From NCBI GenBank assembly GCA_025449115.1, contig JAHLKC010000123.1, positions 59,204-123,203 on the forward strand: a stretch of DNA of 64,000 bases, written 5' to 3'. The position numbers were made by a program, and so were the translations under genes. The stretch is from Chytridium lagenaria. Taxonomy: Eukaryota > Chytridiomycota > Chytridiomycetes > Chytridiales > Chytridiaceae. The notes beneath the pieces were generated by a model. The model searched no databases. It saw only the letters and a list, made by a program, of their open reading frames with translations, and was not told the DNA's origin. Below, in pieces: positions 24,491 to 35,776 of this stretch. Numbering within the stretch: the stretch's first letter is position 1; every line of letters begins with the position of its first letter.

Positions 24491-27019
24491 ATGAGCGTCT
24501 TCAAGTCGCTGACTAACCTTCCGTTTACTTTATCGCTAGACTACAAGAGTCTGTTCGTGCATCATGCAAGATCAAGAACAAGATTTATCGACGAGGTATT
24601 TTAAACCATATTGCATCTCTAAACAACATAATAGACATTCCCACCAAACGACTCATCCATCTTCCTGTCTCCACCCTCAGTCATCATCCCGTCATCCTCA
24701 TCCTCAAACCTCCCGCATCATTCGGCCACAGTCCGCAGCAACATTCTCCGCTCTCTAACAAACTCCTCGTCCACAATGTCGCTTGCAAGCAGACGAACCT
24801 CCAACGCCACTCTCGTATCGACGACATCCCCAACTACGCCGCAATCTAATATAGTTTGGATTCGAGCAAGCGAGTTAGCCCCTGAACCATCGCTATTCGC
24901 TAACATGATGCCGTCAGCGAACATTATTAAGGTATTTTCTTTGTACGTTAAGAGACTTATTATTTTAGGGTGAACTCGGGGACTGTTGGATTGTGTCGGC
25001 TGTTGCGGCGCTCACGATACATCCTACTCTTATTGATCGTGTGCTTCCAAGTGTATCAGATCAGGACTGGGTAAATGACCGCGATGGAAAGAAAAGGGGG
25101 AATTATTACAGAGATTATCATAGGAGCCCTGACTTGCACCCAGGTATACAATCTCTGCTGCATTTTTTTAGAAAAGGGGGTCCGTGTTGCAAAGCCGCGC
25201 ATCTAACAACGCTTTCCAAATTTAAGGCATCTTTCGGTTCAGGTTCAACCGATTTGGTGAGTGGGTGGAGGTAGTTATCGACGATTATCTTCCATGCACT
25301 CCAGATGGCAATCTTTTGTATGCAAGATCGCGAGGTATATATTTTCTTTTTTGTAACAGGATTTGTGTATTAACCGTGTAATTCCGTCGACACAGACCCA
25401 AACGAATTCTGGGTCTCCCTGCTCGAGAAAGCCTACGCGAAACTCAAAGGTTGCTATAAATCTCTCGAGACAAGGTTCTCCAAACGGCGCTTACGTCGAT
25501 CTTAGTGGTGAGCTCTCAGTATTATGTCAACTAATGAGGTAATAGGAAACGTCCCAGAAGTCCTCCATCTCCGATCTCCAGAAGTTATTGAAGAGTTCAG
25601 CGGAGACCCTACCACCAATACTGCTCCTCCACCTTTATTCTCGCTTATGAAAAAAGCAATGATCACAGGCGCGCTCATGAGTTGCACGATGCAACCTTCA
25701 AATCCGAGTTCCATGGGGATGCCGAATGACTCAGGTAATGAACGTTAAAGAAACATTAACCTTTTTAGGTCTTATTTTTGGACATAGTTACGCCATCACC
25801 CAGGTTGTGAGTGTGAGGATCCGAATGTCAAATTTACGACGTCGATCTTCAACTTGTGCAATTAAGAAACCCGTGGCATACGCCTGGGACGGGGGATGGG
25901 CAGATGGCGGGTGCGTTTACGGGAGCTTGGAGTGACTGGAGTGAAGAGTGGCAGTTGGTGACGAGGAAGGAGATGAAGAGATTAAAACTCAACTTTGAGG
26001 ACGAGGGAGGATTTTTTATGAGTTTTGAGGTAATTCAGTTGCTTTATGCCCGACTAAATAATTTACAAAGGACTTTCTCCGATTCTTTACAACCCTCACG
26101 ATATGTCGTAACTTTGCGACATCTCCTCTTCTTCCCATACTCACACGGACGACTTCCCGGCAATACTCCTCTTCTTGGTCAATCCCACCAATACCGCTGG
26201 TGGTTGCATCAACCACCCCGCAACTTTCCCCGATAACCCCCAATTCCTCTCCACCTTCCAATCCACCATCATCCTCATCAGTCTCATGCAACGCGAGCCT
26301 CAGAAATCATCATACCATTCTATCGGCTTTGCTATTCTCCATGAAGAGAAAACCGTACTTACCGCGTCCACACCTCCACATATGAAGTCGCCCACATGGT
26401 TACGTACATGAACGCCCGAGAAGTTCTTGGAAGGGCTCACCTTGCTGCAGGACGTTACGTAGTTATCCCGACGACATTCTCCCCAAACATCGAAACCGAT
26501 TTTTTGATCCGTTTTCAAACGCTTTCATCGACCGCAACCTTTACTCCACTTACAAAAGACCTCCCACCCATTTCTCGTCTAAAACCATTCCCGATCGGCG
26601 TGTTACGTTTAGAAATCGTCAACTGCGTGAACCTCGTCCGTCAAAAAATCTGGGGACCCGGTGCAGACCCTTACTGCATCATCCATGTCTTTGACGCCTC
26701 GTCGCGTCCGACATCAACGCAGCGCACGGGTGTTCAGCGGTCAACGTTGAACCCGACGTTCAGGGCATCATTTATGTGGGCGATCAGACATCCGAGAGAG
26801 TGCATTGTGAGGGTGGAGGTGTGGAATCGGTATGGGGTTGGGGATCGGTTTTTGGGGTGTGTGGTGTTTAAGGTTGAGGATTATATGGGTGGGGATCGGA
26901 AGGGACGGACTTGGGAGGTTGATTTGGGGGTGAAGGGACGGGAGGGGAGGGAGGGGGAGCTTGTTGGAGGGAGCGTGAGGTTGAGGGTGAGATATGAGGA
27001 TTCGTTGGATAGATTGTAG
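24491..27019 (+). CDS. calpain-type cysteine protease with C-terminal C2 domain
   Basis: Calcium-regulated papain-fold protease, calpain-5/6-like in layout. The start is [20 protein letters not shown] at 24491. The protease core reads [15 protein letters not shown] with the nucleophile Cys, then [40 protein letters not shown], then FGHSYAIT with the catalytic His and LIQLRNPWH with the catalytic Asn, followed by [10 protein letters not shown]2L-like domain follows, then a C2 domain (about 26600-26990, [16 protein letters not shown] and [15 protein letters not shown]). No EF-hands are seen. At least eight short introns occur. Frame breaks are inferred near 25490, 25570 and 26210. All three catalytic residues are kept, so activity is plausible. 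It ends at 27019. Confidence 0.85.
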
Positions 27020-27482
27020 AGTTTTGAGTGTTTTTGGTTACGTTTGTTGATATGTGCATCGCCTATAAGTACCTTTATTTATTTAACTTATTTCTCTGTA
27101 TGTTTGTTGTGAGCTACCCCACCTATTTATCTGCTTCTTGAATTTTGTTTCTATGAAGTGATTCCATCCTTAAACCCGTGTGGTCAAACCATGGCAAGAT
27201 GTTTCTATTTATTTCAAACCTGTTCTATCTAAATAAATTATGTACCTGTTTATGTCTGTTCCCTTTTACAGTTGAACCTTCGCATGGAGCTACATACCTG
27301 GTGCCGTCTAAAGTATGTGGCGGCTACATCCATCCATTCATGGGGACGGATTTGTTTATTGTGATTGACAGCAGGAATTGTCACATACATAAAAACCAAC
27401 CTACCGCATTAACGAACCTTGTATTAAAGCAACATCCATCCACACATTGCATCGTATTCGTATCAAGAAACCAGCACGATAC
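27020..27482. other. intergenic region, calpain / TM198-like gene
   Basis: AT-rich sequence holding the calpain 3' end and the promoter of the next gene. No gene is visible. Confidence 0.5.
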
Positions 27483-28446
27483 ATGTCTCTCCCAAATCTT
27501 CCAGGCCTCCCTGACCTGCCATCCCTTCCGACAATCAACACGACATTCCCTGACATCTCCGCACTCCCTTACATCCCAGACCCTACGCCTTACAACCTAA
27601 CAGGCGGTCAAGGTCTTCTCGGTGTCATTGCTATTCTCATTGGCGGGGTATTTATTATCATGGGCAAAAATCCCGCAGGCTCTAATTGTTTATCAGTTCT
27701 TCCTGCTGGTCGGGTACAGATTCTACAAACCCACCATCTTCCTCGCTGGTTATTAGTAGGCGGATGTTTAGGCTACATCCTCCTCTCTAACGTCGAACCA
27801 AAACCCCAAGGATACCCATCAAGAGAATACGTCATTCTCTTTGGTTCATTAGGGATAGGAGCTTTAGGTACGCGCTCTTCTAAATCACCCTTTAATACCC
27901 CCATAAAAGCTGGCGGTCTTCTTCTATGTCTACGCCGCCTCAGTGTTTTCGCCATTGGCGCTGTTGGTGGATTCTTCCTCGCTCTTTTCATACTCGGATG
28001 GCGGACAAACGGACTCATAGAATCAGGATGGGGTCGCGCCATCTTTTCCTGATCTGCATCGCGATATGCGTGGCAGCCGCGTTTTGGTTAGAAAAACATG
28101 TGGTGATCATAGCGACGAGTGTGACTGGAGGGTATTTGTAAGTATCCCCCTTGTGCTGTCATTGTTGACTTTTGTATTTTCAGGATTGTGTTTTGGCGTG
28201 GATTGTTATGCGAGAGTTGGGTTTATTGAAGCGAGTGGGAATTTTTTGAGTACACGGTCTTTGAATGATTATGATTATGTGTAAGTTGGTTGTTTGGAGT
28301 TGTTGGGTTTTTGAGATTTTTGTTAACGATGGTTTAGACTCACTCCTCGCGTTATCGCTCTCGCGGCCACATGCGGAGTCTTGGCTCTCATCGGTATACT
28401 CATTCAGTACAGGTTTAACGGGAATAAGAAAGGGTTCCATCAGTAA
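27483..28446 (+). CDS. multispan membrane protein, TMEM198/TM7S3-like (DUF4203)
   Basis: The start MSLPNLPGLPDLPSLPTINT gives a Pro-rich N-terminus. Repeated hydrophobic spans follow: TGGQGLLGVIAILIGGVFII, GCLGYILL, YVILFGSLGIGALG, FAIGAVGGFFLALFILGW, then IFLICIAICVAAAFWLEKHV with ATSVTGGY. The pattern GG-x-x-G-x-x-x-A with a seven-span layout matches the TM7S3/TM198-like domain. Introns lie near 27650-27690, 27870-27910, 28140-28180 and 28280-28335. The last exon reads ALAATCGVLALIGILIQYRF and stops at 28444-28446. Several frame breaks are inferred (for example near 27700 and 28045). Function is not established. Confidence 0.72.
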
Positions 28447-28716
28447 TAACGAATCCGTGTTGACGTTGTTGATATTATAACATAAATAGTGCCTATTGTA
28501 ATAGGCTTAGTAAGGATATTGGGACGTCAAAGAGGCAGGATCTCGCGGCCACATGCGGAGTCTTGGCTCTCATCGGCATACTCATTCAGTACAGTTTAAT
28601 GGGAATAAGAAAGGCTTCCATCAGTAGTAACGCATTCGTGCAAGTTGTTTATATTATAATATAGTGTTTGATTACGATAGGCTTAATAAAGGCATTGGGA
28701 CGTCAAAGGAGCAGAT
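28359..28716. repeat. tandem duplication of the last exon and 3' flank
   Basis: Copy 1 (28359-28540) contains the final coding exon of the TM198-like gene and its 3' flank. Copy 2 (28541-28716) starts at the same TCTCGCGGCCACATG and ends at the same GGGACGTCAAAG sequence. The copies are about 182 and 176 bp, with several substitutions and small indels. Copy 2 has no upstream intron partner in the gene, so it is probably untranslated. Confidence 0.9.
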
Positions 28717-28950
28717 TTTCTATATTTTCTTTGATGTTTTTGACCCATCAAACAGACAAAACCCCAGAAGCCAACGTCCTCATCGGTGAACAAAAAAGGA
28801 AAAAGAAAAGAGGCAGAACTGGAATGTTATCCCACAAAACACCTTACATCCTAAAGAAACAAACGGTAAAAAAAAAAAATGGAGAATAAAATAAACCAAC
28901 CAGGAAAAAAACAAAAGTTGAAAAAAGAGGCCAGGAATATAAAAAATAAA

Positions 28951-30798
28951 TCAGTAATTCTCTTTAGCTCTTTAGGCAAAACCTCATTCTCCTTCTTGAT
29001 GATACCGAGATGAAGCACACGGTCTCCAGCCATAGCAACAGGGTTTGAACTCCTTCCAATAGTCTACATCACAAAAAAAAAAAAGGGAGTTTAATGAGCA
29101 ACCCCAAAACCTCACGCCGAAACAGACAGAAAAAAAAAAGAAGCAAACTCACCACTCCATGCGACGGACAATAAATCTCATCCACAATATTCCCAAAAAT
29201 ATTCTTAATCCTCGCAATCAAATCCCCTTCCTCACCACCGTATTCACAGCCGGATAAACCTCCAACACGCCCCCCGTCTTTGTATAAATCCAAAACCCTT
29301 TACTACATATAATCGTATTGGGTGGTGGCGGAAACACCGCATGAGTGGCATTACTCGATGTACTGGAATCAGACGTTTCATCGGTGGCTTCAAATAAAGC
29401 GGGATCTTCATCACCCGGGAAAGTCGTGGGTGTGTGGTTGTTGGAGAACATGTTGAGGTAGGCGAGGATTCGCATGACACCGAGGTAGGACCATTGGACG
29501 TATTGGTTTTGGAAGAGCTGGGGGTTGCCGATTTCAACCGTGATGGCTTTGATGCCGCGGGAGGAGGCGGCGGATCGTAGGGTACCTGCGCGTTTGACAA
29601 CTTAATAACAGGCACAAGGCCAGCATTCCAGGAAATGACGAGGACGTTTCTGGGCATCCCGACCGCGTCTCAATTAAAAAAAAAAAAGACAAAGAAACAA
29701 AGAAACGTCTCAAGTAAAAAAAGACAAAAAAAAAAAAAAAAAAAAAAAAAAAAACGTCGCAAGAAAAAAAAAAAAAAACGCAAACAAACAAACAAAGGCA
29801 AGGTACCCACCATCCTGTCCACTATTATGCAAAATAATCTGTGGCTGCTGCAACTTTGCCAACGTTGCCGAAACCGCATCATTCAAATCACTCCTCACAT
29901 AATAACTATTGACCCTCCCAAAACTCGCCGTATGCAAATCAATCAAATAATCAAAACAATTCACAATCTTGGTTAAAAAGCAGTGCGCATACACTTGAGA
30001 TGCGGTGCCGGTTTCTGAACCTGGGAACACTCGGTTAAGGTCTTTGCCGTCAGAGAATTCACGGGAGAACCGGAGGTAGCCGGAAACGTTGACACAGGGG
30101 ACTGCGACCACTGTACCGTTGAGACGGTGACGTCTATGTCGGTGATGACGCGGTGGATGCAGGGGACGCCGTTGAGTTCGTTGCCGTGGACTACGCGGTG
30201 ATGCCGACCTGTTATGGGAAAAAATATGTGAGTTGAAGGAGCTACAAACATACATTTACTAAAAAGATACTTACGACTGGTCTAGAGACGATAAATACGC
30301 GTTTAAATGAATAAATAAGACAGTGGAGTAAGTTTCAAAGTACGACATAAAAAAAAGCTACCAAACTCCTTACCCTCCTTCATTCCCCTCGCAATAATCA
30401 CCGGAATCCTCATCCACTCACTCAACCCCTGCTTCACCATATTGATATAAGCCGTCGAAATCTTCCCAACCGGAAACTCCTCAACCACAAGACTATCCCT
30501 CACAATCGGTGGCGGCACCTCACTCTCATTCTGATACCTCGCGCTAAATACAGGTGGTCGATAATGTTTCGCCGATTCCCAGTACTTGACTCCCAGGCGT
30601 TACTGGTGCTCATGGACCCGTCAAGAGAGAGCTGGAATCCATTTCACGTGGGAGATTCCAAAGAGGTTGGTCGTCGTAGATGATGATGGAACCGGCGCGA
30701 CCCCGGGGGGACGGTTGAGAGGGAAGGGAGGGAGGGAGGTTGGAGTTGTCATGCCGGTTTCGAGGGAGCTGCTGTTCCGTTCCATACGGGGTTTCATG
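28951..30798 (-). CDS. AstE/AspA-family zinc hydrolase (succinylglutamate desuccinylase/aspartoacylase-like)
   Basis: Zinc carboxypeptidase-fold amidohydrolase family. Metal-site motifs are visible: AAVHGNELNG with His and Glu ligands, YLIDLHTASFGRVNSYY with the third ligand His, and ITVEIGNPQLF with the likely catalytic Glu. The protein also has VLNGTVVAVPCVNVSGYLRF and FSDGKDLNRVFPG (family: D-x-x-D-L-N-R-x-F-P-G). The N-terminal exon starts MKPRMERNSSS at 30798. The C-terminus is a beta-rich part with GFWIYTKTGGVLEVYP and VAMAGDRVLHLG. At least six introns occur; one (29586-29810) is packed with poly-A runs. The frame formally runs to 28851, but a one-base shift near 28965 gives a natural end KELK-NY at 28951. 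The substrate, an N-acyl amino acid, cannot be told from the sequence. Confidence 0.78.
29727..29779. repeat. poly-A tracts in an intron
   Basis: Two long A runs (about 28 and 16) are separated by a CGTCGCAAG element. A similar CGTCTCAAG element with shorter A runs lies at 29675-29725. The whole is inside the 29586-29810 intron. Confidence 0.85.
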
Positions 30799-30873
30799 TG
30801 ATTTGGATGACGACGATGATAGCGTCCACGTTGTCTTTGGGGAACGGGTTAAGGAAAAGCTGGGTGAATTTTT

Positions 30874-31997
30874 TTAATCACCTTCTAAATTGTTGTTGGA
30901 AGGAACCGATAAATCCACATCCACCTTCTTCTTCTTGGAAGTGATAGGAGTCATGGCGAAATCCGTGGGTGCCGCTTCCGCATGTCGTTCACACACAAGC
31001 GTCTCCCCAGCCGCCACCGTCACCGAATCACTCCCCCCGTCCACCGCAACCTGAATCGTTCCCGACAACGTACACGATGGTGAAGGGCGCCAAGAGGATT
31101 TTACGGGTGGGTGAAACCCGACTTTGGCCAGAGAGTTTATGAACCGTCGCTGTGCTTCCTTCGCTGGTTGAATCGGGATTCGAGGGACCGGTTTTGGGTT
31201 TCTGAGATTCGTGGAGACCGTGGATGGATGGGTGGGACATGTGGGGTGATGGGATGGGGGTGTTGGCGTCACCGTCTCCATCGCAGATACCGTCGTCGCT
31301 TAAACCGTGGGGGCAGATCGATTCCAAGTTTACAGAAACCTTTTTTTAATAGCGTTTAGAATGTGAAAGCAATGTTTACAGAAACTTTTTTTTTAACGCT
31401 CTAAATATAGATGTTGTGGGTCTTACCTGAAGCGCTGCCCTGTTGGCCATAAAGCTTAAGTGTCTGATAGGCGGTGTTCTCACTTTACACGAAGTCGGTG
31501 TCTCTCCACCATAAGTGTAAGGCACCAACGGTCGAATAGGCACCGACAATTCCTGATCATTATGATGCAACACAGCGGGAGCCGTCATATTCCCTCTCAT
31601 CATCAACGAAGCCCCATCCTCAGGCAACAAAGTCAAAGCAATATCATACCCGGGGAACAAACTCAACGAACAAGAATCTTGATTTCGGATAACGAGAACC
31701 TCCAAAAGAATTCACCTTGTGATAATCGGCTTGAGGTGGGTGAATGGCGATTTCTTGGGTCACGCCTAACCCGTTTTTCCAGGGCATGCGACGGTATGAG
31801 GATTTGGTGATGACGGTGAGTTTGGGAGGGATGTCGACGATGGAGTTGCGAGCGGATTCGGCGGCTTCGCCTGGTTCTGGGTTTGGGGATTTCGGTGAGA
31901 ATTCGGTCGAGAGCGGTGAGGCTGGGGAGAGGCGGGAGGCCATTTTGGTTGGGACGAATTGGGGGGATTGTCTTGGTGATGCTCGAGTGAAGGACAT
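30874..31997 (-). CDS. HutD/Ves-family cupin-like protein
   Basis: HutD proteins are beta-barrel proteins found in histidine-utilisation operons; function is uncertain. The central motif YRRMPWKNGLGVTQEIAIHP is the family hallmark (x-M-P-W-x-N-G-x-G-x-T-x-E-I). It is followed by FFWRFSLSEI, then FPGYDIALTLLPEDGASLMM and SVPIRPLVPYTYGGETPTSC. The C-terminal part is GTIQVAVDGGSDSVTVAAGE and a Lys-rich tail. The start is MSFTRASPRQSPQF at 31997. Introns lie near 31700-31715 (with a frame shift) and about 31330-31430. It lies 75 bp upstream of the AstE/AspA-like gene on the same strand, which may reflect related amino-acid catabolism. Confidence 0.75.
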
Positions 31998-32838
31998 GGT
32001 GGATGGGAAAGATGTGTGCTTCTTTTCTGGATGGCAAGGGAGGGGAATGTTAGACTCTTGACTGTTGATTGTGTATGATAGACAAGGTCGCTTCTTTGTA
32101 GAGTCGTGTTTGCATGGCTTGACTATGTGGTAGCTTCCACCGAGGCTGATGCTTCACCACTGGAAGTAACTAAATTGCAACGCAACGGGGGGCATTTTCT
32201 GCGCCATCATGCATGTCCCATCTAACATTGATATGCCTCCAGGACCCAACAAACATAACAAACAGCCATGATAGTACTACTCACCACGAACGTCGGTGTA
32301 TAGTCGAGTGTCGATGGAAACGTTGACCAACAAACAGTTTCAAGAGGTACTAATACTTTGCCACTACAATCAAGTGTCTCCCAAGGTCTTCCAACTTAAA
32401 CGGCTTTAACAAAGGCAACAAGCTTTTAAAGTCTTCAACCGGCTTTGTCGATAGTATGCCTCTTGATGAAGACTTTGCGACCTCCAGTTCTTTACAGCGA
32501 TGAATAACTTTTTTGATTGTTGCCCAGAGCGGAACTCAGGTGTACGCGATTGCGGCTTTCAAAATTATGTGTCGGCGTTTAGAATTTCGAAATTGTTTAA
32601 AGTTCGCCAGCCATAGGCCAGCCCTATGATGGGAGAAGACCATTGGAATGTATTTATTTTCGTCTTTTAAAAAAAACAATAGAGAAGGATGCGGGTAAAG
32701 ACGGAGAACATGGGCGGGGTTGGAGTAAATATTATGCTACAAATAAAAGAAGAAATTATAAAAGGTGCAAAATGGAAGCATATCGCAAACAGAGATGGAT
32801 AAATCCACTTCACTAAAACATGTCCATGAAAGGGAGAA
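31998..32838. other. intergenic region, HutD-like / VMA6
   Basis: About 0.8 kb with no supportable gene. It holds the HutD-like promoter and the VMA6 3' end. Confidence 0.5.
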
Positions 32839-34416
32839 TTAAAAAATAGTGATATAGTTGTTCACGCGCTCCTTTTGTTGTTGCGCGATACATTCCGAGA
32901 TCCAGATAATGTTACGAAATCTTTTGAAAAGCATGAATTAGGATCAAAGCACAACAACGAACACCAGCCCTTCTTACCTCCTGTTCCTTCAACTTGATAT
33001 AAGCATAAAACACACCATACTGAAACTGCCTCAAGAATGATTTCCGATTAAGATGCACCTCATGCTCAAAGAACCGATCCTCCAAAGATCTCTCATTCCC
33101 TCCAACGCCACCAGCGGCAACAGAATCGAAAAATTCCTTGTACTCTGAGTAAGGCTCGACGGCGAATCGAACTTGATCGATATCATCCGCCCTGGACAGT
33201 TTCACGAATCCATCGGGAAACAACCTCCCACAAGTGGGAAAAGCTTTTGACGGTCATCTTTCGAGAGCTCCGTGTTGAAACTGTTGATGGTGATGTTGAG
33301 GACGCGACGGTCGGCCTCAAACTGTAGGATGGTGGACTCGGTTAGTGGTTCTGGGTCGAAGACGTCAAATAGCAGTTGTGTTTCACCTGCAAAATCTCCT
33401 CCATCACTTCAGCGGTTGGACCGCCAAGACTCTGGCAAAACTCGTAAAAGTCTTCCAAGTAAGCCTTGTACAAGGTGTTTCGAATGATTTCAATGTTCAT
33501 CTCATCAAGGTCCTGAGCAGACAAACACTTTTCAAAGTAAGGAGCTGCATTATCAAACAAATGGATAAGTACACATGATTCATATCAAAAAATGTATAAA
33601 AACGAGCTACCCAAGGGAGTCTCCACAAGGACAGTGCTAAAAAGCTCCTGAACATTTGTCGCCACACACAAAGCCGCAATGGAATCAAACAAGCCAAGAG
33701 GATGGCACCGCTCCAACAACTCATGAGTATCCCTCTCATGCAAAGTCCCCGTGATGAGAAGAATCACATTGTCAATCATGTATCCATAAGTGATGTAATC
33801 CAAAAATGTTGAAAGAGGTGCAACGGCATGGGCTTGAAGGTAACGAAACTCGCTCACAAGCTTGTCGCGGGCTTTCTCGGCTATCGTGGTGGTGGCGAGA
33901 GGAGAGGGTTCGTTTTGGAGAAAGTTTCCGTAGTCTGTGGAGGAGAGCTGGAGCTTCAAATCTGAAGGCGTTGGGTTTGGTATGTTGTAGAATTAAGAAT
34001 TAAAGAGTAATCCTTAGTGGTTAGAATCGCGCATGAGAATGCCAAGAAAAAGTCTTGTGCCATGTAAAAGGTTCTCATTTGTCCTCATTTGACATTAAAA
34101 TCCAAGAGCAGTAATCAAGTCCATCCATATGAAACTCTCCCCACCATCATCATCAGAGGGTAACTCCCTTTAGCATTCACACACACACCAGGACAAGTGA
34201 TGCTTGAGTCGAACTCGAATGGACCAACAATCAATCACAAAAGAGCAGCCAAAAAAACAGACAATGAAAAACAGAGAGCTGCATTAAAAACGCACCCTCC
34301 AGGGTCTCGCACTGAGTGAGGTTGAGGTAGTTTGACGAGTTCAAGATTCCAGCCTTGTATCCTCTGACGATCCCCTCGAGGTAGCCCGTGTCGGTGTTGA
34401 AGAAGAGGGCCTCCAT
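32839..34416 (-). CDS. VMA6: V-type ATPase subunit d (Vma6)
   Basis: The central stalk cap subunit that couples the V1 rotor to the V0 ring. The first exon gives [20 protein letters not shown] and [14 protein letters not shown], the classical Vma6 start. Later exons give [20 protein letters not shown], then [38 protein letters not shown], then [17 protein letters not shown] and [18 protein letters not shown]. The last exons give [39 protein letters not shown] and the C-terminus [11 protein letters not shown]. Exon boundaries are clear at 32935-32985, 33330-33390 and 33550-33610, with a long intron at about 33965-34300. The size fits the family (about 350 residues). Confidence 0.94.
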
Positions 34417-35776
34417 CGTTTAAATATTGCTCTCCAAAATAATTTTCACTTGTTTGATCTTTGGATTTGAAGGGTGGATGATATGTAGCTCACCATCACA
34501 GGAAATGGGGACTCATTCATTACAAAATACGGCACTCGTTGCTCTGCTTGTAGAATCTCGCGAATCACTTTACGTTATATCATAAGGACTGGATCAATAG
34601 GCTGTTGGGTCAAAGGTTGTTTGGGGATCTCGTCTATGATAGCTGGTGGTGGTTAGCATTCCGCCCAAGTCTACATCCACACATAATCTTTGTCGAGGAA
34701 AGGTTATAGGTATCAATATGACAGTCAGATTGCAGGGTGCTGGTGGTGAAGATACAGATTGCTGAGGGCAGCTGAGAGGGAAGCTGTGTTTATGAATGTG
34801 CATAGAAATACTTTAGGATCCGTTTATAGCAGCGAGTATAGTACAGGTGATGTCAACTACATATATTTTATTCATGGAATGGCTGGATGGTTGGATGGTT
34901 GGATGGTTGGTATGTACATATTTGCATTAAGTAAGGCTTTGTAGGTAGTTAGGTGGTTGTAAACAGGAAATGAATTGCGCATGCATTCATTCATGCATTC
35001 ATGGTTATGCATGGACACTTGTATATATACACACACATACACACACATTAAATATAAATATAAATAGGACTTTACATATTTTATATATACTCATCCACCA
35101 ACATCCTTTCCATCCCAGATCAACATCCATCCATCCATACTCTATATATAAATACTACTCCTTTATAGGCCCTTCCTTCCTTTCCTTCCACTGCAAAGCT
35201 CTCCTTGCTCTTTATTACTTCTTTTTTGGAGGTATGTTCATATTCACTCATCATGGAGGACGTGCTGCTGCTGGTGCTGCTGGGTGCATGGACTTCATCA
35301 CATTCTTTCTTCATACATACCTTTCTTCACATATACCGTTAAAGCCCTTTTTTCTCATTTATTATTTACTACATACATACATTGTACCTGCTTTACTCTA
35401 ACCATCATTCCTTCATTCCTTCATTCTTTCATGTCATTGTTTGTTCTAGAAACCTTCCTGCAAAGGGAGTGAGTGAGTGCAAACTATATATTTACTTTTC
35501 GTGTTCTTTGTGAAAAATTTATATTATTTATTTCAGAAAACTTTGGAGCAGAGGCTTTACTGTTATCCAAAAGTTAAAACACACATTCCAACCATCCATC
35601 CATCCATCGCATTCACCCACCCATCCTCTGCAAACCTGCAGCCTACCAGCTACCCATCACCATCACCAAATTCAACCTCAAGTGTCATCCATCCTTCTGT
35701 CACTTGTCGCTTTGGATGAATTAAAGACAGTCTCTTGCATCCTTATCGGCTTTTTCAAACCAGAAAGCACACATAC
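34417..35776. other. 1.36 kb microsatellite-rich divergent promoter region
   Basis: Between VMA6 and the permease. It carries TGGATGGT repeats (about 34876-34912), CATTCATG-type repeats (34980-35010), an (ACACAC)n/TAAATA tract (35030-35070), and CATCCATC runs near 35125 and 35595. Several chance reading frames are low complexity. No gene is supportable. Confidence 0.6.
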
